Positions 9,230 to 18,091 of a stretch of 64,000 nucleotides of DNA are shown one piece after another. The stretch is taken from positions 124,001 through 188,000 of the forward strand of contig NZ_JAFKCT010000001.1 of NCBI RefSeq assembly GCF_017254915.1, read 5' to 3'. The DNA comes from Algoriphagus oliviformis. Its GTDB lineage: Bacteria; Bacteroidota; Bacteroidia; Cytophagales; Cyclobacteriaceae. Made by a program: the position numbers and the translations under genes. Positions within the stretch are counted from its first letter, which is position 1, and each line of letters begins with the position of its first letter. The notes below the pieces were generated by a model, which was given only the letters and a program-made list of their open reading frames with translations, had not been told where the DNA came from and ran no database searches.

Positions 9230-10108
9230 ATGCCCAAGGAACCCTTACCCATCTACCAAATTCCGGATTTTGAAACGAAGCGCCTGGATGCTTCCACGTT
9301 TTACTACTCCAGGCTGGGCAGGCACCTGCACACCCATCGATTCATTCAGAGGCCTCACAAGCACGATTTTTACATCCTTTTGCTCTTCACGGCCGGATCG
9401 GGCACACACTCCATCGACGTCCACAGCTACCCGGTAGAGGCTGGGGCCACGTTTTTCCTGGCTCCTGGGGAAGTCCACTCTTGGCAGCTTTCCGAGGACT
9501 CGGAGGGGCATATCCTTTTCTTCAGCTCAGCGTTTTACAGCTTTGGATTTCCTTCGAAAAAGCTCCTTCAGTTCCCCTTTTTCAGCTCTTCTGAGCGATC
9601 ACACCTACTTGTCTTGGATCCCGAGGACCAAGCTAAAATCGAAAGGCTCTTTGAGGCCCTCGAACTGGAATCAGAAAGCACCTCCTGGGCAAAAAAGGAA
9701 ATGATCCGGAGCCAGCTGGAGGTTCTCCTGATTGCACTTGGCCGAGCCTATCAAGCCATCCATGGGCTCGGCATGGACAGCCACCCAGTCCAAGACCGGT
9801 CGAAATTGCTGGAAGCGGCCATTGAAAGCCACTTTCGGTCCAAGCACCAGCCGTCCTTCTACGCCGACCTCCTGAGCCTGAGCCTAAAGCAACTCAACCG
9901 CCTGAGCAAGGCCTCCTCCGGAAAGACCCTCTCCCAGCTCATCCTCGACCGGGTGATCTTGGAAGCCCAGCGCCTGTTGAGCTACTCCGATGGGACGGTG
10001 GCCGAGATCGCCGGTCAACTCGGATTTGACGACCCCTCCTATTTTAGCAGGTTTTTTCGAAAAAAGACCGGCAACACGCCCGAGCAGTTCCGCAAAGCGG
10101 CACGCTAA
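9230..10108 (+). CDS. AraC-family transcriptional regulator
   Basis: 292 residues from the ATG at 9230. Residues ~25-110 form a cupin-type sensor (HRFIQRPHKHDFYILLLFTAGSG, FLAPGEVHSWQL), and residues ~195-290 form the two helix-turn-helix motifs of AraC/XylS proteins (LNRLSKASSGKTLSQLILDR, VAEIAGQLGFDDPSYFSRFF, KKTGNTPEQFRK). The longer frame opening at 9128 overlaps the DUF983 gene and gives a non-homologous leader, so the internal ATG is preferred. The ligand is unknown; the cupin His pattern suggests a small-molecule pocket. Its stop is 4 bp from the stop of the convergent methyltransferase gene, leaving no room for a terminator between them. Confidence 0.88.
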   Translation: MPKEPLPIYQIPDFETKRLDASTFYYSRLGRHLHTHRFIQRPHKHDFYILLLFTAGSGTHSIDVHSYPVEAGATFFLAPGEVHSWQLSEDSEGHILFFSSAFYSFGFPSKKLLQFPFFSSSERSHLLVLDPEDQAKIERLFEALELESESTSWAKKEMIRSQLEVLLIALGRAYQAIHGLGMDSHPVQDRSKLLEAAIESHFRSKHQPSFYADLLSLSLKQLNRLSKASSGKTLSQLILDRVILEAQRLLSYSDGTVAEIAGQLGFDDPSYFSRFFRKKTGNTPEQFRKAAR

Positions 10109-10111
10109 GCC

Positions 10112-10705
10112 CTAGCGCTTTCGATATACCTGAGTGCGAATCCAGCCTCGCCTCCAGGTCACTTCCTGTTCTTTCTCCCAAAGCTCCGGATTGAAAAAAG
10201 AACCATAAGCGGGCAGGTCCTTTCTGCGATGCCGCGCAAGAAGACGAAAGCTTGCCAGCATGCATTGCTGGAGGAGTTTTTGGGAAAATGTAGCCGGGGC
10301 AAAAAAGTCGGAAAGCACGACTCTCCCGCCCGGCTGAAGCGCTGCGGCGATCTGAGGAACGAGCGTCTCAATCTCACGATCCGGCAGGGTATCCAGCACG
10401 AACGGCAAAAACACAAGCTCAAATTCGCCCCGTCCAGGCCAAGGGCCACAGTGTAGGCAGATCCGGCTTTTGGAGAGGTTTTTCGAGGCCCGCGCGCACA
10501 TGCTGCTGGAGGTGTCCCAGTACTCCCCTGAAAATCTCACATCCCAATCCCTGTAGGCCACACCGTCTCCCCCTCCGATGATCAGGGAATGCCTATCTTG
10601 GGCTAAGTCGGCAAAAAATGAATTGGCCGCGATCAGGTCTTTCCCAAAAACCAATCGGGAAATGGGCTGGTAGAGCGGAGCGAGAAAACCATAGTCGTCT
10701 GACAT
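10112..10705 (-). CDS. Class I SAM-dependent methyltransferase-like protein
   Basis: 197 residues. The Rossmann glycine motif is slightly altered (SLIIGGGDG, residues ~39-47). The downstream acidic strand and later motifs fit the class (FELVFLPFVLDTLPD and LQPGGRVVLSDFF). The N-terminus YGFLAPLYQPISRLVFGKDLI resembles small methyltransferases that act on quinone-like or lipid substrates. No substrate can be named. It is convergent with the AraC gene (3 bp between the stops) and divergent from the acyl-CoA dehydrogenase gene. No signal peptide or membrane segment is seen. Confidence 0.72.
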   Translation of the reverse strand: MSDDYGFLAPLYQPISRLVFGKDLIAANSFFADLAQDRHSLIIGGGDGVAYRDWDVRFSGEYWDTSSSMCARASKNLSKSRICLHCGPWPGRGEFELVFLPFVLDTLPDREIETLVPQIAAALQPGGRVVLSDFFAPATFSQKLLQQCMLASFRLLARHRRKDLPAYGSFFNPELWEKEQEVTWRRGWIRTQVYRKR

Positions 10706-10838
10706 CAGTTAAAATTGTCTATAACAACAACCCAAAACCACTTTTCATGAAATCGAGCATTTCGCCGAGTCCCTGCAAAGGAGCAATTTTCAGCAATGCG
10801 AGATTTCATGTGGCCCAAAAAAATCAAAAAATAAACCC

Positions 10839-12197
10839 ATGAAAGATCTTCTCAAAAAAATCTCCGGCATACGCCAGCTCCTCAGCAGCGTGGACCTCGA
10901 CCAGATCTCCAAACTTTCCCAAAAAGTCGACCTCCCCAAGATGGTCGGCTTGGTGTCCAACATGAGCGAGGAAGACCTCAGCAAAATGATGGGCATGCTC
11001 AAGGGAGGCGGCAAGCCCAAGGAGATTCCGCCTGTCAACGGCGACTTTTACGAATTGGGAAAGATGCTACCCCACCACGAGCGGGAGATCCAGCTCCGAG
11101 TCCGTGAGTTTATGGAGAAGGAGATCAAGCCCATCGCCAACGACTACTGGAACCGGGCGGAGTTCCCCATGCACATCATCCCAAAAATGGCCGAACTGGA
11201 CATCGCAGGTCTGACGTATCAAGGCTATGGCTGCCCGGGTTATTCGGCTTTGCTGGAGGGATTCATCGCGATGGAGATGGCTCGGGTGGACACCTCGATA
11301 TCGACCTTCTTCGGTGTGCAGAGTGGTTTGGCGATGGGTTCGGTCTACCTCTGCGGCTCTGAGCAGCAAAAGCAGGAATGGCTGCCCTCCATGCAAAAAC
11401 TGGAAAAAATCGGTGCCTTTGGGCTCACAGAGCCGGAGGTCGGCTCTGGAGCGGCAGGCGGCTTGACCACCACCTGCAAGCGGCAGGGCGACACCTGGAC
11501 GATCAATGGACAAAAGAAGTGGATCGGCAATGCGACCTTCTCGGACATGACGGTGATCTGGGCGAGAGACCTGGAGGACAACCAAGTCAAAGGCTTCATC
11601 GTCCGAAAGGACAACCCCGGCTTCCACGCCGAAAAGCTAAAGGACAAAATGGCGCTGCGAACGGTCCAAAATGCCTTGATCACCCTGACCAACTGCGAAG
11701 TGCCGGAATCGGACCGGCTGCAAAACGCCAATTCCTTCAAGGACACTGCGAAAGTACTTCGGATGACGCGGGCGGGCGTGGCCTGGCAGGCGGTCGGCTG
11801 TGCGAGAGGTGCCTACGAATTGGCGCTGGCCTATACCAACGAGCGGAAGCAGTTTGGAAGGCCTATCGCCTCCTTCCAGCTCGTTCAGGACCTCCTGGTC
11901 ACGATGCTAGGCGACCTCACGGCCATGCAGACCATGGTGTTCCGCCTTTCCCAAATGCAGGACAACGACGAGCTGCTAGACGAGCACGCTTCCCTGGCCA
12001 AGGTGTTTTGCACCCTCCGTATGCGCTCGATCGTGGATCACGCGCGGGAGCTTTTCGGGGGAAACGGGATCTTGCTCCAGCATGACATCGCCCGCTTCGT
12101 AGCGGATGCGGAGGCGGTCTATTCCTACGAAGGCACCAAGGAAATCAACTCCCTGATAGTGGGACGGGCCATCACCGGCCACAGCGCATTTGTATGA
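10839..12197 (+). CDS. Acyl-CoA dehydrogenase, glutaryl-CoA dehydrogenase-like, with N-terminal extension
   Basis: FAD-dependent acyl-CoA dehydrogenase of 452 residues. The fold starts at about residue 70 (FYELGKMLPHHEREIQLRVREFM). Motifs: FGLTEPEVGSGAAG (FAD binding), INGQKKWIGNATFSD, FGRPIASFQLVQ, ELFGGNGI and YEGTKEINSLIVGRAITG. The last one carries the catalytic Glu in YEGT, and the GRAITG ending is typical of glutaryl-CoA dehydrogenases. The first ~65 residues are an extra helical, hydrophobic-patterned segment (IRQLLSSVDLDQISKL, MSEEDLSKMMGMLKGGG) not found in the classical enzyme. Whether it oxidises glutaryl-CoA or another acyl-CoA cannot be decided here, since no ETF or lysine-degradation genes are nearby. 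Confidence 0.85.
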   Translation: MKDLLKKISGIRQLLSSVDLDQISKLSQKVDLPKMVGLVSNMSEEDLSKMMGMLKGGGKPKEIPPVNGDFYELGKMLPHHEREIQLRVREFMEKEIKPIANDYWNRAEFPMHIIPKMAELDIAGLTYQGYGCPGYSALLEGFIAMEMARVDTSISTFFGVQSGLAMGSVYLCGSEQQKQEWLPSMQKLEKIGAFGLTEPEVGSGAAGGLTTTCKRQGDTWTINGQKKWIGNATFSDMTVIWARDLEDNQVKGFIVRKDNPGFHAEKLKDKMALRTVQNALITLTNCEVPESDRLQNANSFKDTAKVLRMTRAGVAWQAVGCARGAYELALAYTNERKQFGRPIASFQLVQDLLVTMLGDLTAMQTMVFRLSQMQDNDELLDEHASLAKVFCTLRMRSIVDHARELFGGNGILLQHDIARFVADAEAVYSYEGTKEINSLIVGRAITGHSAFV

Positions 12198-12261
12198 TTG
12201 AAATTGGACTATCATGGCTATCAGCAATCTTGCCAGTAAGCGAATTTGCTTCTTCAATCGG

Positions 12262-12308
12262 GCCTGTCTGCTCAGGCAGGTCGGAAGACCGATGACCGAA
12301 GACCGAAG
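12262..12308. repeat. Short intergenic repeat with hairpin and GACCGA triplication
   Basis: In the 277-bp gap 12198-12474 I see no gene. It holds a small hairpin GCCTG-N6-CAGGC (12262-12277) followed by three GACCGA copies at 7-nt spacing (12287, 12294, 12301). Elements of this kind are scattered between genes in Cytophagales; function unknown. Confidence 0.5.
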
Positions 12309-12474
12309 TAGGGCAAAGCCCCAATTCTTGCGTTCCTTCGTATTGTCACGGCTGCCTACTGGCATAAAAGCGGATAATCATTTGGACTATTTACTGTTTC
12401 TTTTGACCACAGCGAAAAGGGAGAAAATAAAGAGGACTTTGTGAGCTGTCCACGATCTCACCGAGGCGAATAAC

Positions 12475-13305
12475 TCACAGCAAAAATAGCAACAACGGGA
12501 GCGCAAAGCTCGCTTCCATTTGCCTTCTCTTTTGCTCCGGAGACAAGCCTGCCCGAAAGAAAACCAAGTAGTGGATCAGGGACATGAGCAGCAAAAGGCA
12601 GGCAAAAGGGCGGTAGAAAGAAGGCAGTAGAACAAATACAGCCAGGGACACCAGGATCAGGACAAGCGCCAGTCTCCTGATCCAAACCAGCAGCAGGGGA
12701 GAGGGCAAGGTCGCTGCGGCAGAGAAGAATCCCGCACTTCTGTCCTCATCCCTATCCAGATAGGAGAGCATCAGCAGGTTGAGAAACGCCAATCCCATGA
12801 ACAATGGCAAAAAGAGTGATGCCTGCCACACCAGGTCCGCTCCATCGGCACGGAGCGTGGGCAGCCAAGCGATCCCAAGCACATAAAACACGGCAATGGA
12901 GAGTTCCTTCATCCAGCCTGGGCCCACTTTGGCGACCAAGGCCTTGCTCCCCAATATCAAAATGCCCAGTACGAGGGTGAGCTGTAGCTCCCTCCCCCAC
13001 CCAAACCAAAAAAATGCCCCAACGAGCCCACTGACCACCGTCAGGCTAAGCAGAAAAGCGAGCGCTTTCCAGTTTTTTCGGTGAAAAGCCCGTCGGGGAG
13101 AAAGGGGCAAATCCTTTTCCTGCACGTCCAGCAGATGGTCAAGCGTATAGATACTCCACACCGCCATTGCCAGCAGCACATAAGCCGGCCACTGAAGCTC
13201 CGCATGGAGCAGCCGTTCAAAAAACAGCATTCCCGCCATCGCTCCGACTGCCACATCCACGGCCAACCAAGAAATGTATCGCGCAAAAACCTTCAACAGC
13301 TTCAT
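12475..13305 (-). CDS. Polytopic membrane protein, UbiA prenyltransferase-like
   Basis: 276 residues with about eight or nine hydrophobic helices. A conserved-looking acidic motif in the first third (SIYTLDHLLDVQEKD, residues ~50-65) and a second acidic loop (LSYLDRDEDRSAG, residues ~190-202) resemble the two Asp-rich loops of UbiA-superfamily prenyltransferases, which bind magnesium and polyprenyl diphosphate. The motifs are not canonical (N/DxxxD spacing is loose), so this may be a diverged or non-catalytic member. Start chosen at the ATG at 13303-13305; an ATG at 13329 would add eight residues. The much longer frame continuing to 13947 lies antisense to the SGNH hydrolase and is not used. 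Confidence 0.6.
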   Translation of the reverse strand: MKLLKVFARYISWLAVDVAVGAMAGMLFFERLLHAELQWPAYVLLAMAVWSIYTLDHLLDVQEKDLPLSPRRAFHRKNWKALAFLLSLTVVSGLVGAFFWFGWGRELQLTLVLGILILGSKALVAKVGPGWMKELSIAVFYVLGIAWLPTLRADGADLVWQASLFLPLFMGLAFLNLLMLSYLDRDEDRSAGFFSAAATLPSPLLLVWIRRLALVLILVSLAVFVLLPSFYRPFACLLLLMSLIHYLVFFRAGLSPEQKRRQMEASFALPLLLFLL

Positions 13306-13446
13306 CGGATAAAAATACAGGTACGCCATCGACAGTACACAGTCCGAGTCAGGATTATGGGCAAGTTTTTCTATTTTGGGAAAAATAAACCCTCTTTTCC
13401 GAGCGCCGAAGTCACCCGACCAAGGAGCTCCGACAAATCTTCTTTT

Positions 13447-14082
13447 ATGAAAAAAACCGCACTTCTTTTCGCAGCCCTGCTCATCGCACTCGGCACTTTT
13501 GCCCAAAGCCCCATCAAAGTCGCCTTTGTGGGCAACAGCATCACCCAAGGCCCCGGCCGTGACAATCCCAACAGCTATCCCCTCCAGGTGGGCGCTTTGC
13601 TCGGGGACGCTTACCAGGTCAAGAACTTTGGCGTCAGCGGACGTACCTTGCTGAGAAAAGGCGACTATCCCTACTGGAACGAGCCGCAGTTTCAGGAGGC
13701 CAAAGACTTCCATCCAGACGTGCTGCTGATCAAGCTGGGCACCAACGACTCCAAGCCGCAGAACTGGGCCCATAAGGAGGACTTTGTCAAGGATTACCTG
13801 GACATGATCGCCGAGTTTCGCGAAAACATGCCCAAAGACGGCAAAGTCTATGTCATCTTCCCCGTGCCTGTCACCAGGGTAAACTTTGGGATCACTCCTG
13901 AGGTGATGAACAACGAGCAGCGTCTGATGCTCTTCGAGATCGTCCAAAAGTCCGGCGCAGAGGTCATCGATCTATACACCCCGCTGATGGACAAGCCCGA
14001 GCTGCTGCCCGACGGCGTCCATCCCAATACCGAGGGACTCACGATCATGGCTGAGGTGATCGCCAGACGGATCAGGCTCTGA
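13447..14082 (+). CDS. Secreted SGNH/GDSL hydrolase
   Basis: 211 residues with a clear signal peptide (MKKTALLFAALLIALGTFAQS, cleavage after ~residue 19). SGNH blocks: GNSITQG with the catalytic Ser (block I), a Gly in block II (VSGRTLL), LGTND (block III, Asn) and DGVHPNTEG (block V, Asp and His). All four catalytic features are present. The family includes carbohydrate acetyl-esterases and lysophospholipases; similarity in style to sialate O-acetylesterase-like proteins suggests a glycan substrate, but that is inference. A terminator follows 22 bp after the stop, and the gene is divergent from the UbiA-like gene. Confidence 0.88.
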   Translation: MKKTALLFAALLIALGTFAQSPIKVAFVGNSITQGPGRDNPNSYPLQVGALLGDAYQVKNFGVSGRTLLRKGDYPYWNEPQFQEAKDFHPDVLLIKLGTNDSKPQNWAHKEDFVKDYLDMIAEFRENMPKDGKVYVIFPVPVTRVNFGITPEVMNNEQRLMLFEIVQKSGAEVIDLYTPLMDKPELLPDGVHPNTEGLTIMAEVIARRIRL

Positions 14083-14103
14083 TCTGAAAAGATTTCAAGG
14101 TTC

Positions 14104-14133
14104 ATCCCGCCCAAAAGGCGGGATTCTTATTTT
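14104..14133 (+). terminator. Rho-independent terminator after the SGNH hydrolase
   Basis: ATCCCGCC (14104-14111), loop CAAAA, GGCGGGAT (14117-14124), followed by a T-rich tail (TCTTATTTT). Confidence 0.8.
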
Positions 14134-14221
14134 CTGCCTACTTAGCCAGTCTTTGAAACTGCCCTCAAAACCACCCAATTCACCTTTTGTAATTTACTTT
14201 TGGTAAAATGGAGTCCTCTTG

Positions 14222-14380
14222 GGATGTTCAACCAACCTAGGCAGCGCCGCGACGGTATTTAAATCCTTGGACTGCTTGACAGAAAAAGAGCTGATCTACA
14301 AGGAACAGGATGGCTCGGGCACGAGCTACTACGAGGTCTATGATGTCTTCTTTGAGCGATGGATACAGCGGACGTATTGA
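14222..14380 (+). pseudogene. Remnant of an AAA-family ATPase (C-terminal winged-helix end)
   Basis: An open stretch with no start codon of its own reads N-L-G-S-A-A-T-V-F-K-S-L-D, then TEKELIYKEQDGSG, then YYEVYDVFFERWIQRTY and a TGA at 14378-14380. This matches the winged-helix tail of the archaeal/bacterial P-loop AAA ATPases often found beside restriction or toxin-like endonuclease domains, where a segment like LVEKELIYKE...YQVYDVFFSRWL ends the protein. Nothing upstream (14134-14221) continues the protein and no P-loop is present. It is a decayed fragment in the 380-bp gap between the SGNH gene and atpG; the rest of that gap holds only the two terminators. Family assignment is by recalled pattern, not by a search. 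Confidence 0.6.
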
Positions 14381-14409
14381 TCCGCATCTGAGCGAAAAGA
14401 CTGAGGCAC

Positions 14410-14439
14410 AAAAAAACCACAACCCTTGCGAGCTGTGGT
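14410..14439 (-). terminator. Terminator of the atp operon
   Basis: Read on the minus strand: ACCACA (14434-14439 complement), a 12-nt loop, TGTGGT, then a run of seven T. It lies about 25 bp past the atpG stop. Confidence 0.7.
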
Positions 14440-14463
14440 CCTACTTTGGGATCTATTGTATGG

Positions 14464-15333
14464 TTACTTTCCTCCGAGGGCTTCCGCACCTGCGACGATC
14501 TCGAGGATCTCGTTGGTGATGGCGGCCTGACGGGTTCTGTTATACATCAGTTTCAATTCTTTCAGGAGGTCTCCGGCGTTTTCGGTAGCCTTGTCCATCG
14601 CCGTCATACGCGCGCCATGCTCGGAAGCGTTGCTTTCCAAGATGGCTTTGTAAAACTGCACGCGAAGCGCTTTTGGCACCAGCTCCTCAATGATAAAGTC
14701 TCTGGACGGCTCCAAGATGTAGTCGGTCTCCACTGGAGCCTCTTCGCTCTCGACAGGTGCCATAGGCAAAAACTGCTCCGTACGGATGATCTGAGTGGCC
14801 ACGTTTTTGAATTCGTTGAACACCAACACCACCTGGTCAAACTCGCCTGCCGCGAAGGCATCCATGGCGTAGTTTGCAGCCACTCGGATGTTTTCGATAG
14901 ACAGGTCGTGAAACAGGTTGGCAAACTGGTCTACCTGTGCGAATTTGCTCTTTTTGTAAAACTCAAAAGACTTCTTACCGATAGGCATCACGGTCACCTC
15001 TGCTCCGGCAAACTGCGTGCGGATCGCCAGGTTGGTGGCCTTCATCACGTTGGTATTGAAAGCTCCGCAAAGCCCCTTGTCGGAGGTGATCGGTACCAAA
15101 AGCACCTTTTTCACCTCGCGCTTCTCTGCATACACCAGATCCGTGCTGGCCTCGGATGATGCGGAGACATTGTTCAGAATAGCGGTCAGCTTCTGAGAGA
15201 AAGGACGCATCTGGATGATCTTGTCCTGAGCTCTTCTCAGCTTGGCGGCGGACACCATTTTCATGGCCTTGGTGATCTGCTGCGTAGAGATTACCGAGTT
15301 GATCCTTTGCTTTACTTCCTTAAGGTTAGCCAT
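14464..15333 (-). CDS. atpG: F1Fo ATP synthase subunit gamma
   Basis: Central rotor shaft of F1, which turns inside the alpha/beta hexamer. 289 residues from MANLKEVKQRINSV; the earlier start at 15375 would place 14 extra residues over the intergenic hairpin. The N-terminal coiled helix (ISTQQITKAMKMVSAAKLRRAQ) and the C-terminal helix (MTAMDKATENAGDLLKELKLMYNRTRQAAITNEILEIVAGAEAL) are the family hallmarks. It is the last gene of atpBEFHAG. A 32-nt hairpin separates it from atpA, and a terminator follows it. atpD and atpC are not here, which is normal for this phylum where they sit at another locus. Confidence 0.97.
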   Translation of the reverse strand: MANLKEVKQRINSVISTQQITKAMKMVSAAKLRRAQDKIIQMRPFSQKLTAILNNVSASSEASTDLVYAEKREVKKVLLVPITSDKGLCGAFNTNVMKATNLAIRTQFAGAEVTVMPIGKKSFEFYKKSKFAQVDQFANLFHDLSIENIRVAANYAMDAFAAGEFDQVVLVFNEFKNVATQIIRTEQFLPMAPVESEEAPVETDYILEPSRDFIIEELVPKALRVQFYKAILESNASEHGARMTAMDKATENAGDLLKELKLMYNRTRQAAITNEILEIVAGAEALGGK

Positions 15334-15352
15334 CAGTGATTTGTACTTATAG

Positions 15353-15384
15353 AAATCCGGTGAGGCTCGCCTCACCGGGGATTT
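15353..15384 (-). other. Intercistronic hairpin between atpA and atpG
   Basis: CCGGTGAGGC (15357-15366) and GCCTCACCGG (15369-15378) form a perfect 10-bp inverted repeat with a 2-nt centre, flanked by AAAT/ATTT. It fills the 55-bp gap between atpA and atpG. There is no strong T-run on the minus strand, so it looks more like a stability or processing element, or a leaky attenuator, than a full terminator. Confidence 0.6.
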
Positions 15385-15388
15385 TCAA

Positions 15389-16966
15389 TTATTTCGCGTA
15401 TTTAGGTGCCAGTTCGCCGGCCGCGGTAGCCAGGATTTTTCCAGCTCCGTCGATGTCGCCTTTGAGGATCAGCTGCAGCGCCTCAGGATAGGTAGAGTCC
15501 AGCAGGCTGTAGAATTCCTTTTCAAACGCCCTCGCTTTCTCCACAGGCACGCTGTCCATCAAGCCTCTGGTAGAAGCGTAGATGATCGCTACTTGGTGGG
15601 CTACGGATACCGGAGCGTATTGAGGCTGCTTCAGAATCTCCTGGTTACGGCGACCTCTCTCGATGGTACGCTTGGTAGAAGCATCCAGGTCGGAACCGAA
15701 CTTCGCGAAGGCTTCCAGTTCACGGAACTGCGCTTGGTCCAGCTTCAGGGTACCGGCTACTTTCTTCATGGACTTGATCTGCGCGTTACCACCTACTCGC
15801 GATACGGAGATACCCACGTTGATCGCAGGACGGATACCGGAGTTGAAGAGGTTGGTCTCCAAGAAGATCTGGCCGTCGGTGATGGAGATCACGTTGGTAG
15901 GAATATAGGCAGACACGTCACCTGCTTGAGTCTCGATGATCGGAAGTGCGGTCAATGAACCACCACCTTTCACCAAAGGCTTGATAGACTCAGGAAGGTC
16001 GTTCATTTCCTGGGCGATCTTGTCAGACTTGTTGATCTTAGCCGCTCTCTCCAGCAATCTGGAGTGCAGGTAGAACACGTCACCTGGATAGGCTTCACGT
16101 CCCGGAGGTCTTCTCAAGAGAAGGGAAACCTCACGGTAAGCTACCGCCTGCTTGGAAAGGTCATCGTAAACCACCAGGGCAGGACGTCCGGTGTCGCGGA
16201 AAAATTCCCCGATAGCAGCACCCGCAAAAGGAGCAAAGAACTGCATAGGAGCTGGATCGGAAGCAGGAGCTGCCACGATCACGGTGTATGGAAGTGCGCC
16301 GCCTTTTTCCAAAGCTGCAACGATACCCGCTACAGTGGAAGCCTTCTGACCGATGGCTACATAGATACAGAATACAGGCTCGCCCTTGTCGTAAAATTCT
16401 TTTTGATTGATGATGGTATCGATCACGACGGCAGTCTTGCCAGTCTGACGGTCACCGATCACCAGTTCCCGCTGACCACGTCCGATCGGAATCATCGCAT
16501 CGATAGACTTGATACCGGTCTGAAGGGGCTCATTTACGGGCTGACGGTAGATTACACCGGGAGCTTTACGCTCGAGCGGCATCTCATACAGGTCGCCAGA
16601 GATGGGGCCTTTGCCGTCGATAGGGTTACCCAGGGTATCCACTACCCTTCCAAGCATACCTTCGCCCACCTTGATGGATGCGATTTTCTTGGTACGCTTT
16701 ACGGTATCGCCTTCTTTGATTTCTTTGGAATCGCCAAACAATACGGCACCTACGTTGTCCTCTTCGAGGTTCAGTACCATCGCCTTCATTCCGTTGTCGA
16801 ATTCCAGCAATTCACCTGCCTGAGCTTTGGAAAGTCCGTAGATTCGAGCTACACCATCCCCTACCTGGAGGACTGTACCTACTTCTTCAAGTTCGGCTGC
16901 TGTTCTGACACCCGCGAGCTGTTCTCTCAGGATTGCCGAAACTTCATCAGGTCTTACTTCTGCCAT
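15389..16966 (-). CDS. atpA: F1Fo ATP synthase subunit alpha
   Basis: Non-catalytic nucleotide-binding subunit of the F1 hexamer, 525 residues. Motifs: the P-loop [10 protein letters not shown] (residues ~170-180), [66 protein letters not shown] and [24 protein letters not shown], all classical. Length is a little above the E. coli 513. It lies 23 bp downstream of atpH in the same operon. Assignment as alpha and not beta rests on the N-terminal [13 protein letters not shown] delta-binding helix and the arginine-finger region ([14 protein letters not shown]). Confidence 0.98.
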   Translation of the reverse strand: MAEVRPDEVSAILREQLAGVRTAAELEEVGTVLQVGDGVARIYGLSKAQAGELLEFDNGMKAMVLNLEEDNVGAVLFGDSKEIKEGDTVKRTKKIASIKVGEGMLGRVVDTLGNPIDGKGPISGDLYEMPLERKAPGVIYRQPVNEPLQTGIKSIDAMIPIGRGQRELVIGDRQTGKTAVVIDTIINQKEFYDKGEPVFCIYVAIGQKASTVAGIVAALEKGGALPYTVIVAAPASDPAPMQFFAPFAGAAIGEFFRDTGRPALVVYDDLSKQAVAYREVSLLLRRPPGREAYPGDVFYLHSRLLERAAKINKSDKIAQEMNDLPESIKPLVKGGGSLTALPIIETQAGDVSAYIPTNVISITDGQIFLETNLFNSGIRPAINVGISVSRVGGNAQIKSMKKVAGTLKLDQAQFRELEAFAKFGSDLDASTKRTIERGRRNQEILKQPQYAPVSVAHQVAIIYASTRGLMDSVPVEKARAFEKEFYSLLDSTYPEALQLILKGDIDGAGKILATAAGELAPKYAK

Positions 16967-16989
16967 GTTATCGTCTATTATAGCTTTTA

Positions 16990-17553
16990 TTAGATTTTAC
17001 TTTCGTAGTGGTTTTGGGAAAACTGAACCCGCAATTCCTTCAGCTTGCTGCTCAGCGACTCGTCCAGCTGTCGGTCATTGACTCTCAGGACAAATCCCCC
17101 GATCAATTCCGGATTGACCTTTTCGGTCAGCTTCACGTCCTTCATTCCGGAGATCTCACGGACCAGCTTGGAAAACTCCGCGCGGAGCGTTTCGTCAAGC
17201 GGGAAGGTAGTGGTCACCTCGGCTGTCTGGATGGAATTGTGGATCTGGTACAGCGTCTGGAATTCCCTTGCGATGTCTGCCAGCACTTTTTCTCTCCCTT
17301 TTCTGCAGATGATCTCAAAAAAAGACAGGGTAGCCTCGGTTGCGCCACGCTTTGCGTAGAGGGCCTTCAAGATCGCCAGCTTTTTCTCAGAGCTCACGAT
17401 GGGATTCTTCATCACCAGCTCAAGATCCCTGTTTGACCGGGCCATCTCGGCCAGGTAAAGAAAATCCTGATACACCGCTTCCAACTCTCCCCTTTCGATG
17501 GCTAGTTCCATCAGGGATTTGGCATAGGCGTATGCTACTCTTTGGTTTGACAT
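16990..17553 (-). CDS. atpH: F1Fo ATP synthase subunit delta
   Basis: Peripheral-stalk protein that links F1 alpha to the b-subunit dimer. 187 residues beginning [31 protein letters not shown], the usual RVAYPYAKALFELA pattern of OSCP/delta, and ending with the conserved [32 protein letters not shown]. It is placed between atpF (6 bp) and atpA (23 bp) in the order expected for F-type operons. Confidence 0.96.
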   Translation of the reverse strand: MSNQRVAYAYAKSLMELAIERGELEAVYQDFLYLAEMARSNRDLELVMKNPIVSSEKKLAILKALYAKRGATEATLSFFEIICRKGREKVLADIAREFQTLYQIHNSIQTAEVTTTFPLDETLRAEFSKLVREISGMKDVKLTEKVNPELIGGFVLRVNDRQLDESLSSKLKELRVQFSQNHYESKI

Positions 17554-17559
17554 GAGGGC

Positions 17560-18054
17560 TTAGTTAAGCTTGATATCTTTTACAAACTCGTCCACGAGGG
17601 CCTTCTGGGCCTTTTCGTCAGACAGGCTTTTTCTGAGCAATCTCTCCGTTACTTCGAGAGTCAGGTGGGCCACCTGGTTTTTCACCTCGGTAAGAGCTGC
17701 CTTTTTCTCAGTCTCGATCACCGCCTTGGCGTTTTCGATCTGCTGGGCAGCAACTTTGGAAGCCTCGTTTTTGGCATCCTCGATCATCTTCACGGACGCA
17801 TCTTGGGCTTTCTTGAGGATAGTATCTCTTTCCAGACGGGCATCGGCGAGGAGCTTCTCGTTTTCGGCTTTCAGGTTCGCCATTTCGCTACGGGCTTGCT
17901 CAGCGGCCTTGAGGGCATCGTTGATGCTGCCTTCTCTTTCTTCCAATGCGGCAAGCATCGGCTTCCAGGCAAACTTGATCAGGATAAAAAGCAGGGCCAA
18001 AAAGGCGATCAGCTGCCAGAATATCAGTCCAGAACTAGGTAAAATCAGATCCAT
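17560..18054 (-). CDS. atpF: F1Fo ATP synthase subunit b
   Basis: Stator stalk of Fo. 164 residues: one N-terminal membrane helix (LPSSGLIFWQLIAFLALLFILIKFAW) and a long charged helix rich in Ala, Glu and Lys (residues ~35-150, ALEEREGSINDALKAAEQARSEM) that forms the right-handed coiled coil reaching F1. Single b-type gene; no b' homologue is adjacent. The preceding gene in the transcript is atpE, separated by a hairpin-containing 73-bp spacer. Confidence 0.96.
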   Translation of the reverse strand: MDLILPSSGLIFWQLIAFLALLFILIKFAWKPMLAALEEREGSINDALKAAEQARSEMANLKAENEKLLADARLERDTILKKAQDASVKMIEDAKNEASKVAAQQIENAKAVIETEKKAALTEVKNQVAHLTLEVTERLLRKSLSDEKAQKALVDEFVKDIKLN

Positions 18055-18091
18055 GGTGTGTATTTGTAATTTCGTGTTTGTTCAATAAGAA

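Noticed and set aside
7287..12308. Tandem ATTTGAG and GACCGA repeats as CRISPR or VNTR arrays
   Set aside because: Units are 6-7 bp with three copies, no spacers and no cas genes; too small to be an array.
12214..12444. 76-residue plus-strand frame after the acyl-CoA dehydrogenase
   Set aside because: It spans the intergenic repeat, has no features of a protein family and poor codon pattern; not called as a gene.
13306..13947. N-terminal 200-codon extension of the UbiA-like minus-strand frame
   Set aside because: It lies antisense to the SGNH hydrolase, whose signal peptide and SGNH motifs are clear. The extension has no family features.
16064..16993. 309-residue plus-strand frame inside atpA
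   Set aside because: Antisense to a fully conserved ATP synthase alpha subunit; composition is a shadow of the real gene.
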